Origin: UBA7328 sp002471345
GTDB taxonomy: Bacteria; Bacteroidota; Bacteroidia; Chitinophagales; Saprospiraceae
Assembly (NCBI GenBank): GCA_964011275.1
Contig: CAXGOB010000026.1
Coordinates: forward strand, 1-56,580
DNA: 56,580 bases
Direction: 5' to 3'
In this document: in pieces, positions 32,532-39,769 of the stretch
Position numbering within the stretch: the first letter of the stretch is position 1
Layout of the letters: each line of letters opens with the position of its first letter
Made by a program: the position numbers and the translations under genes
Notes under the pieces: model-generated
Database searches by the model: none
What the model saw: the letters and a program-made list of their open reading frames with translations, nothing else
What the model was told of the DNA's origin: nothing

Positions 32532-33437
32532 TTATTTATTATAGAAAGCCAGCACACTATTTACCCATTTCTCAGGACTTCCGATTTGACAGAAATGACC
32601 TACATCTTTCATAGGTGTCAGTTGAGCTAATGGACATATTTTCTCTTTAAGATAATGAGCCATTTCTATTCTAGCCACACGATCGTCTTCGCCCCAACAA
32701 ATATGAATAGGTACATCACATTTACTTAGAGCAGGTAGCCACCTTGTCTTTTCAAATCGCTTTCTATCATTTAAGTACTTAATGGTCAAATAGGTCTTTC
32801 TTTGCCCGTTCTGAAGACTATTAAGTGTCCATAAGTCTTCGATATCTTGATCTGTAAGATTATCGTTACCATGGGCACTGGTTACTTGCTGATAGAATAA
32901 CTTATAGTTTACCATTCCTTTCATGTAAGGCCCCAATCTGGATAATAGCAACTTTTGAGTTATCCGTAGGTCGGCTAAATCCAGAACCATGCTTCCATTG
33001 GTGAAGGTTATGGATTGAAGTCCTTCACTGAACCATATTGGTCGGAGGCTATTCACATGTCTGGCTACAATTTCTGTCGCTACACTATCTCCCATATCAT
33101 GAGAAAGCATATGACCTCCTTTGATTCCAAAATATTTCCACACGGTAAATAAAACATCTGCTTGCTCAAATAGAGAATAGGTATAGTGCTCAGTAGGCTT
33201 ATCACTATGGCCGTAACCCAACATATCAAAAAGAATTATCCTATCGAACCTTGTTGTCATTGCATCTACTATCTTATGATAAGAAAAAGATGACTCAGGG
33301 AAACCGTGAATAAGTAATAAGGTTTTTTCGGGTGAAGCAGTTTGGCTCCCAATTGATTTAACAAATACTTGATGCCCAAATGGTCCATAGGGTATGTATT
33401 CGCCACTTGCTTGCCATTCTGAAATTTTATTATTCAT
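32532..33437 (-). CDS. Alpha/beta hydrolase, MEST/epoxide-hydrolase-like with Asp nucleophile
   Basis: A 301-residue cytoplasmic alpha/beta hydrolase. The HGFPESS oxyanion motif is at 44-50, the nucleophile elbow is SHDMGDSVA with D114, and acid and base are near D251/D252 and H281 (DVGHF). An aspartate nucleophile places it with epoxide hydrolases, haloalkane dehalogenases and the animal MEST protein, whose elbow SHDYGD is nearly the same. The halide-binding Trp after the nucleophile seen in dehalogenases is replaced by Met, so MEST/epoxide-hydrolase-like is preferred. It is the downstream partner of the amidohydrolase, 20 bases away. Confidence 0.8.
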   Translation of the reverse strand: MNNKISEWQASGEYIPYGPFGHQVFVKSIGSQTASPEKTLLLIHGFPESSFSYHKIVDAMTTRFDRIILFDMLGYGHSDKPTEHYTYSLFEQADVLFTVWKYFGIKGGHMLSHDMGDSVATEIVARHVNSLRPIWFSEGLQSITFTNGSMVLDLADLRITQKLLLSRLGPYMKGMVNYKLFYQQVTSAHGNDNLTDQDIEDLWTLNSLQNGQRKTYLTIKYLNDRKRFEKTRWLPALSKCDVPIHICWGEDDRVARIEMAHYLKEKICPLAQLTPMKDVGHFCQIGSPEKWVNSVLAFYNK

Positions 33438-33457
33438 CTTTATTGTATTTGGTCATG

Positions 33458-34801
33458 TTATGGGCGATTAATCCCTTTGACCACATTTCCATGTTTCATA
33501 ACAAACTGAACATCACTTAGCTTGGAAACCCAGCGCAGTACATCTCCTTTTACCGCAATTATATCTGCATATTTTCCTTCACTTATAGTTCCGTAAGTAT
33601 CATCAACACCCATCATTTTTGCTGGCCAATAAGTTGCTGCCTTTATAGCATACATCGGATCAATGTTAAATTCATTAACCCATACATCAATCTCGTTCCA
33701 GGTAGATTGGCAATGAAATTTCATTGGAATTCCACTGTCTGTCCCAATCAACAACACGACTCCAGCATCTATGAGTTGTTTAACTTTTCGTTCTATAGTT
33801 GGTTTTCTACTAGGTGTAAGCTGAAAATAAGGCAACCTGCCCGGATGAACAATAGATTGCTCTATGTCATCAACTATTCTCTGAGGTAACCCTAAATGCC
33901 AACAATCATTATCTAGTTTTTCAGGATTATCTCTTACGTATTCATAGTTGTATAGGCCTTCTACTGTTGGAGTCCAATAGAGTGGTCCTAAATTCATTTG
34001 GGCAGTTCTTTCTTTGATCATTTCTATTACATCAGCAGGATATTCTGGAGCAGATGATAGACCTGTATGTTCAAAATTATCAACATTCGCTTTTAGTCCC
34101 CTTCGTATTTCTTCAGGTCTATGTGAATGGGCGATAACTGGAAGGTCATGTTTATGGGCTTCATCAACAACCGCAGAGACCTCTTCCATTGTCATTTGAT
34201 CTTGATCAACTAGCTTAATACAGTCTACACCTGCTTCTACTAATTTTCTAACTTTTTGCCGCCCATCCTGTGCTCCTTTTACTCCCCATCTGAAAGCCTC
34301 AGTACCGGGATATGGCTTATGTTGTATGAATGGGCCGGACATATACATAGTTGGTCCCGGGATAATGCCTTTATTTATTCTATTTCTAACATTTATACTT
34401 GCTTCTAGTGGAGCTCCAAGGTCTCTAGCACTGGTTATTCCAGCCATGAGTAACTGATGGGCTGAGGAGGGCATTATTATACTTTCTAAGTCGTCAATAT
34501 ATGCCGTGTCCCAATGTGCATAATCTGAATGTCCATTAATCATAAGATGGACGTGCATATCCCATAGGCCGGGAAGCACACTTTTACCTTCTGTAGAAAT
34601 TATCTCTGCATCACTAGGTATTTCGACATTTCCTTGATGACCTACTTTTATTATTTGATCTCCTTTTATGAGAATTACACTATTTTGGATAGGAGTGCCT
34701 CCAAACCCATCAATCAAGGTGCCGCCTACTAGTGCTTTTAGTTGTGCAGAACTAAAAAGTGGAAATAGAAGAACGGAAAAGACAATTATAATTTTTTTCA
34801 T
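33458..34801 (-). CDS. Exported metal-dependent amidohydrolase (imidazolonepropionase/prolidase-like)
   Basis: A 447-residue amidohydrolase counting from the ATG at 34801; a TTG two codons earlier is possible. After a signal peptide (about 1-19) come the metal motif MWDMHVHLM, the lysine in VDCIKLVDQDQM, HSHRPEE, NFEHTGLSS and the catalytic aspartate in LLIGTDSGIP. The layout matches periplasmic imidazolonepropionase-like and Xaa-Pro/organophosphate-type amidohydrolases. The substrate is unknown. It is probably cotranscribed with the downstream hydrolase. Confidence 0.87.
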   Translation of the reverse strand: MKKIIIVFSVLLFPLFSSAQLKALVGGTLIDGFGGTPIQNSVILIKGDQIIKVGHQGNVEIPSDAEIISTEGKSVLPGLWDMHVHLMINGHSDYAHWDTAYIDDLESIIMPSSAHQLLMAGITSARDLGAPLEASINVRNRINKGIIPGPTMYMSGPFIQHKPYPGTEAFRWGVKGAQDGRQKVRKLVEAGVDCIKLVDQDQMTMEEVSAVVDEAHKHDLPVIAHSHRPEEIRRGLKANVDNFEHTGLSSAPEYPADVIEMIKERTAQMNLGPLYWTPTVEGLYNYEYVRDNPEKLDNDCWHLGLPQRIVDDIEQSIVHPGRLPYFQLTPSRKPTIERKVKQLIDAGVVLLIGTDSGIPMKFHCQSTWNEIDVWVNEFNIDPMYAIKAATYWPAKMMGVDDTYGTISEGKYADIIAVKGDVLRWVSKLSDVQFVMKHGNVVKGINRP

Positions 34802-34913
34802 CTGCAATTACTTTAACTACTATATGCCAATATACTTCATTGGACTTACTCGAAGTCGTATTTTGCGATTCCTTTAAGCAGAAATATCTTTTAACATAGA
34901 ATTATCTTGAATT

Positions 34914-35789
34914 ATGCTGACAAGTCATTCAGAATATGGCACTTTGAAAAAAGTCTTTATAAAAAGAGCATCAGCTGCTTTTAAATCTCAAGATGAAATT
35001 GACTCCCAATGGAATAAGTTGAATTATTTATCCAGTCCAAATTATGAAAGGGCACTTTTTGAATATAAAGGATTTGAAAAATTAATAGAACAAAGTGTTA
35101 GTGAAGTTGCTTATTTTAATCCCAATGCGGAAGTGTCAATTGATTCGCTATACTGTCGTGATGCGTCTATAATGACTGATCATGGGGTTATTTTGTGTAG
35201 TATGGGTAAAGAGGAAAGGATTTCTGAACCTAAAGCATGCAAAGAAGACTACGAATTAAAAGGAATTAAAATTCTAGGAGAGATTTCTGGTGATGGGAAG
35301 GTAGAAGGTGGAGATGTGGCATGGCTAGATGAAAAGACTTTAGCTGTAGCTCATGGATATAGAACGAATGATGAGGGGTATGCTCAACTTTGTGCATTGT
35401 TGAATCCAAATGGAATTGAAGTGATTCAAGTAGACTTGCCTCACTTTAAAGGGCAAAATGATGTTTTTCATTTGATGTCTATATTCAGTCCAGTTGATAA
35501 GAATAAGGCTGTAGTATATTCACCACTTATGCCAGTGAGGTTTAGAGAAGAGTTATTATCCCGAGACTATGATTTGATAGAAGTGCCAGAAAATGAGTTT
35601 GAGTCTATGGGGTGTAATGTTTTGGCGGTGTCACCCAGCAATTGCCTTCTGGTAAAAGGGAACAATATTACTGCCACTAGGTTGAAATCTGCTGGATGTA
35701 CAGTTTCCGAATATGAAGGACAAGAGATAAGTGTTAAAGGAGGAGGAGGACCAACATGTCTCACTCGACCAATATTAAGAGAAATCTAA
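34914..35789 (+). CDS. Dimethylarginine dimethylaminohydrolase/arginine-deiminase-like protein
   Basis: A 291-residue pentein-fold protein of the amidinotransferase superfamily. The catalytic set is visible: CRD (81-83), EGGD (131-134), H186 in VFHLMSIFS and C282 in GGGGPTCLTRPI. NVLAVSPSNCLL is also typical of dimethylargininases. Such enzymes turn methylated arginine or arginine into citrulline, or move amidino groups. Which of these applies cannot be told from sequence. The next gene starts 13 bases later and is probably in the same transcript. Confidence 0.82.
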   Translation: MLTSHSEYGTLKKVFIKRASAAFKSQDEIDSQWNKLNYLSSPNYERALFEYKGFEKLIEQSVSEVAYFNPNAEVSIDSLYCRDASIMTDHGVILCSMGKEERISEPKACKEDYELKGIKILGEISGDGKVEGGDVAWLDEKTLAVAHGYRTNDEGYAQLCALLNPNGIEVIQVDLPHFKGQNDVFHLMSIFSPVDKNKAVVYSPLMPVRFREELLSRDYDLIEVPENEFESMGCNVLAVSPSNCLLVKGNNITATRLKSAGCTVSEYEGQEISVKGGGGPTCLTRPILREI

Positions 35790-35802
35790 AAATGATAAAA
35801 TA

Positions 35803-37020
35803 ATGGCTATAAAAAGGGAATTTGACGTCGTGATTTGGGGAGCCACTGGGTTCACAGGAAGATTGGTCGCGGAATACTATCAGAAACGATACCCAGGAGG
35901 TAAAGACCTGAAATGGGCTATGGCTGGGAGAAATGCTGAAAAAATTATAGAAGTACAGGAAAAAACTGGCACTTATGATGTTCCTTACATCGTAGCAAAT
36001 TCCAACAATAAAGCATCATTGGATGAAATGACTAAGAGGACAAAAGTCATTTGCACAACTGTTGGGCCTTATGCTAAATATGGGTCGGATTTAGTGGCAT
36101 CTTGTGTCGAAAATGGAACACATTATTGTGACTTAGCCGGAGAGGTGCAATGGATAAGAAAGATGATAGATCTGCATCACGATGAAGCTGAAAAGAACAA
36201 AGTTAAAATTACTCATTGTTGTGGCTTTGATTCCGTGCCCTCAGATTTAGGAGTCTTCTTTTTTCAAAATGAAATAAAAAACAAGACCGGTTCTTTTGCT
36301 AAAGAGATAAAGTTTTTTGTAAAAGCGATGAGTGGTACATTTAGTGGAGGAACGTTGGCAAGTTTACAAAATGTTATGGCTGAGGCGGCTGAAGACAAAT
36401 CAATTTTCAAAGTATTGCTGAATCCATATGGACTTAATCCAGAAGGTGAAAGGTCAGGACCTGATAAAAAAGATTTGATAAAACCGAAAAAGGATAAAGA
36501 TGTATGTGCTTGGGTCGGTCCTTTTGTGATGGCTGCTATCAATACCAAAGTAGTGAGACGAAGTAATGCTTTGGCTAATTATCCTTATGGCAAAGACTTT
36601 TTATACAGTGAAACTATGTTGACAGGAAAAGGCATAAAGGGAAGAATGGGAGCAACATCTCTAATGATGACCATGGGAATAGCCTCGGCTATGAAACCAG
36701 GAAGTATATTAAAGAAAATAGGTGATCGATTTCTTCCTCAACCTGGAGAAGGCCCTTCTAAAGAACAAAGAGAGAATGGATTTTTCAACATCCTTCTTTT
36801 AGGGAAAATGGAAGATGGAACAATTTATAAGGCTAAGGTCACAGGAGACAAGGATCCTGGATATGGCTCAACGAGTAAGATGTTAGGAGAAGCAGCAGTG
36901 TCATTAGCAAAAGATGATTTACCTGAGACCTATGGTTGCCTAACCCCAACTGTAGCCATGGGCGACAAATTCTTAGAAAGACTTAAAAGTAAGGCTGGCC
37001 TTACTTTTGAGATGACCTGA
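35803..37020 (+). CDS. Saccharopine-dehydrogenase-like / trans-acting enoyl-reductase-like oxidoreductase
   Basis: A 405-residue cytoplasmic protein with an N-terminal Rossmann motif GATGFTGRLVAEY (13-25), TTVGPYAKYG, THYCDLAGEVQW and THCCGFDSVPSDLG, followed by FSGGTLAS. This is the SCCPDH family that includes mycobacterial trans-acting enoyl reductases, and is distinct from true lysine-pathway saccharopine dehydrogenase. It may reduce a lipid-bound or polyketide double bond. It follows the dimethylargininase-like gene by 13 bases; a link between the two reactions is not obvious. Confidence 0.82.
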   Translation: MAIKREFDVVIWGATGFTGRLVAEYYQKRYPGGKDLKWAMAGRNAEKIIEVQEKTGTYDVPYIVANSNNKASLDEMTKRTKVICTTVGPYAKYGSDLVASCVENGTHYCDLAGEVQWIRKMIDLHHDEAEKNKVKITHCCGFDSVPSDLGVFFFQNEIKNKTGSFAKEIKFFVKAMSGTFSGGTLASLQNVMAEAAEDKSIFKVLLNPYGLNPEGERSGPDKKDLIKPKKDKDVCAWVGPFVMAAINTKVVRRSNALANYPYGKDFLYSETMLTGKGIKGRMGATSLMMTMGIASAMKPGSILKKIGDRFLPQPGEGPSKEQRENGFFNILLLGKMEDGTIYKAKVTGDKDPGYGSTSKMLGEAAVSLAKDDLPETYGCLTPTVAMGDKFLERLKSKAGLTFEMT

Positions 37021-37028
37021 TTATAAGT

Positions 37029-38675
37029 CTAGTTGACACTTCTAGCTGTATTATAGGTCCCTGTTCCTCTTATCACTGATCCAGAGTCAGTTCGGGCTAC
37101 CACATTTACTCTAAATGTGCTAACGTCATCAGTTGCTTTAAAAGTCAATGGAGAATTTATTCCTTTTCCTCCACTAATTTGTGGGTTCCAGAATACTAAT
37201 GGTCTCAACTGAGGCATATCAAGTGATAGACTTTTCATCTCATCAAATGAGAGTTGTTGCTGAACGCCATTTATTAATTTTATATTCTTTTGATCTTCGA
37301 CTGGAACAGTGAAGTTGGGATTTTTGGTATGGATTACACCAATACCGTAATTTCTAAAATTCCCTACTATTTCTGCCAAAGACTTCCGCTGTACATATAG
37401 GTCTACTTTTTCAATTTCTTCAAATGGTATTTTATAAACAAATGAAGCGTCCTTTGTCAATTTCCCATTCACTATGAATAAAGGATCGAAAATGAAGTTC
37501 GATGTTGCACCTAATTGATTGAATCTTTTAAAGCCCTCAGAATCGTACATAGAAGCCTCGACATTTTCACCATCTATTTCAAACTTTAGAGGAGCACTTA
37601 TAATCTCATTAAAAAATTCCCCTAGATTTTTAAACTGTACATATTCTGTGAAATCATAGGACATATCCGGTTTCACATTTTCCTTCTTCGTCTTGATTTG
37701 TTCTTCTTCAAATTCGTATTCCAATACAGAATAGAATTGATGGATTTTTTTTCTTGTAATGCTGTTTTCTATGTAGTTCTTAACCTGATCATTTATTACT
37801 ACCGGGTCATTGTTTGAAATAGAAATGTTAGAAGTTAAATTGATGTCCAAATTATCCGCTTCATTCGAAACATATCCTGCGAATTGATAAGCTCTTGCTC
37901 CCTCAATATCGGGAATGGTAACTGTGAATTTACCATTATCATCGGTTCTAGCTAGATGCATTTGATTAATAGCACCGTCATACATCCCTAATTGATTCAT
38001 TCTTTTTCCGTTACCGCTCTCGTCCTTAGCTTCTCCCTGTATATAAAGACCTTTTTCGAAGGAAGCAGAGGCTAGATTATTGATTTGAGGAGTTCTAGTC
38101 TGCGTGTACAGATTGTTAAATTCAATGCCTACTAAACCTTCATCAACAACAGATATAGAGTAATCCACTATATTTTGTTGGCTAGTCAAACCTAATCTTA
38201 CAACTTCCCCAGGAGCATACTCATTCTTATCAAATCTCAAATTGATTTGATTGGTATTATTTGTGCCGCTTGGGCCAACAGTAGCTCCATTTTTTTCGAC
38301 TTTTTCTAAATCATTATATATTGGAACTGAAAAACTAGTCAATACTTTTTCTTCCATACTCGACCTGTCTAATAAAGCTAGAGACCAAGTGTAATGTCCA
38401 GTTGAGCTCCCAAAGGGAATGGCATATCTTCCAATAATATCATCCCCTTCTAATTGATGGAAGTAGCTGTTTATGTTTTTACCTGATGGGTCAGTGACCA
38501 CCATTTTAAAAGTGGTTTCTACTTCGGAAAAAGCAGTCGGCAAATAAATCTTGTACCAGATCATTTCCCCTGTCACATAGTAGGGCTTGTCAGTATGAAC
38601 CACTACATCTTGACCAAAGCCAATCGTACATGTGATAAAAAAGAAGATGATTTGACTGAAAATTATTTTACGCAT
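37029..38675 (-). CDS. Exported macroglobulin-like (MG2-type) protein, third gene of TonB receptor operon
   Basis: A 548-residue secreted protein counting from the ATG at 38675 (MRKIIFSQ), which directly precedes a signal peptide; the frame stays open 22 codons further but overlaps the upstream gene. Beta-rich repeats follow: VVHTDKPYYVTGEMIWYKIYLP (about 25-46) is typical of MG2 macroglobulin-like domains in Bacteroidota. A second similar segment is DKNEYAPGEVVRLGL, and the C-terminus has FKATDDVSTFRVNVVARTDSG. No thioester motif is seen. It probably works at the cell envelope with the TonB receptor and DUF4249 protein upstream. Exact function is unknown. Confidence 0.75.
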   Translation of the reverse strand: MRKIIFSQIIFFFITCTIGFGQDVVVHTDKPYYVTGEMIWYKIYLPTAFSEVETTFKMVVTDPSGKNINSYFHQLEGDDIIGRYAIPFGSSTGHYTWSLALLDRSSMEEKVLTSFSVPIYNDLEKVEKNGATVGPSGTNNTNQINLRFDKNEYAPGEVVRLGLTSQQNIVDYSISVVDEGLVGIEFNNLYTQTRTPQINNLASASFEKGLYIQGEAKDESGNGKRMNQLGMYDGAINQMHLARTDDNGKFTVTIPDIEGARAYQFAGYVSNEADNLDINLTSNISISNNDPVVINDQVKNYIENSITRKKIHQFYSVLEYEFEEEQIKTKKENVKPDMSYDFTEYVQFKNLGEFFNEIISAPLKFEIDGENVEASMYDSEGFKRFNQLGATSNFIFDPLFIVNGKLTKDASFVYKIPFEEIEKVDLYVQRKSLAEIVGNFRNYGIGVIHTKNPNFTVPVEDQKNIKLINGVQQQLSFDEMKSLSLDMPQLRPLVFWNPQISGGKGINSPLTFKATDDVSTFRVNVVARTDSGSVIRGTGTYNTARSVN

Positions 38676-38686
38676 CTTATAATCTT

Positions 38687-39769
38687 TTAATCTATCCAGA
38701 ATAATGGTCTTTCTAAAGTGGCGTTTGGTCCTTCTAGACAATCACAACATATACCAAGGTTACATGCTCTCATTCCCATTGGCGGATTTGCTGGAGGACA
38801 GGGAAGTACTACTTCTCCTATTAAATTATCGGGTACTCTCAATCTAATACTTTCTTCTTTCGTAACAAAGAAGTAACCAAATACTTCGTCATCAGGATCA
38901 TTGATATTCTCAAAATTAGTTGGAATGAGCCCAACAGGTTCGTCAAATAAATCACCTTCTTTTTTAGCTAATGAGGACACTGCATTCCAATAATCTTTTC
39001 CACCTGAACTTAGAGAATATTGCCTTACAGTGATGTACATGCCTTCGGCAAATCTATAATCAATGTTTTGTGTGCCAAGAGAATGTTTGTTCAATGATGT
39101 AGTCACGCCATCACTATCCGTAAAAACAGGAATTGTTTCTAAACTGAAAGCACTTGTAAGATAGCATGTCTTAACTGGCCCATCTACCGGAGAATCTGTT
39201 AACCGGTAAGTTCTATCTATCTCCCAAAGTACACCTTCCGAACTTTCATTTATGTCAGTATCTATAAAGGTTTCTAATTGAGAGACAATTTCCAAGTTGC
39301 CATTCGCATTTGGAAGCAGTTGTTCTGCGGGTCCAAAAGATATATCTCGAGGTGGGCTATTGTCCGTGAGTAAATCAAAGCTAGATAGATAGGTTCTATT
39401 ATCAAGAGTTGTAATTTCCATAGAATATCTTCCTCCTACTTTCAGTTGTATAGGACTGTTTTCGTCTAGAGGTGTATTAAACACTCCTTGAAATAGGGGA
39501 ATTAATTCCATTGAATTTCCTTCCTCATCCCTGACGATTGCTTCTTTTACATTGAGTGCAAGTTTAGATTCACTGCTAAAATCGAATAATCGAGTGGTCT
39601 TTATTTCGATTCTGCTATTCTCTCCAAGGACAGCTCTTCCTTGGATGACTATTGCTTCTGTAAGGTCAGTAGGAGGATCGAGTTCTATCCTTTCTACACA
39701 AGAGAGAGGTAGCAATAGAATAAAAATTCCAATCCAAATCGTGATTTTCATTTCTTTTACCTTTTTCAT
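38687..39769 (-). CDS. DUF4249 lipoprotein
   Basis: A 360-residue lipoprotein with lipobox LLPLSC (cysteine about 24) followed by VERIELDPPTD. DUF4249 features seen are IVIQGRAV near the mature N-terminus, a Ca-dependent-looking beta-sandwich segment (VKEAIVRDEEGNS, VGGRYSMEITTLDNRTY) and a cysteine-rich C-terminal tail (PCPPANPPMGMRACNLGICCDC). DUF4249 proteins are almost always encoded right after a TonB-dependent receptor, as here, where ATGA overlaps the receptor stop. They may act as surface-exposed substrate-binding lids, but no ligand is known. Confidence 0.85.
   Translation of the reverse strand: MKKVKEMKITIWIGIFILLLPLSCVERIELDPPTDLTEAIVIQGRAVLGENSRIEIKTTRLFDFSSESKLALNVKEAIVRDEEGNSMELIPLFQGVFNTPLDENSPIQLKVGGRYSMEITTLDNRTYLSSFDLLTDNSPPRDISFGPAEQLLPNANGNLEIVSQLETFIDTDINESSEGVLWEIDRTYRLTDSPVDGPVKTCYLTSAFSLETIPVFTDSDGVTTSLNKHSLGTQNIDYRFAEGMYITVRQYSLSSGGKDYWNAVSSLAKKEGDLFDEPVGLIPTNFENINDPDDEVFGYFFVTKEESIRLRVPDNLIGEVVLPCPPANPPMGMRACNLGICCDCLEGPNATLERPLFWID

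Noticed and set aside
32532..33437. Haloalkane dehalogenase
   Set aside because: An Asp nucleophile is present, but the halide-binding Trp next to it is absent and the elbow is closer to MEST.
35803..37020. Lysine-pathway saccharopine dehydrogenase
   Set aside because: Motifs are those of the SCCPDH/trans-acting enoyl reductase branch and no lysine genes are near.
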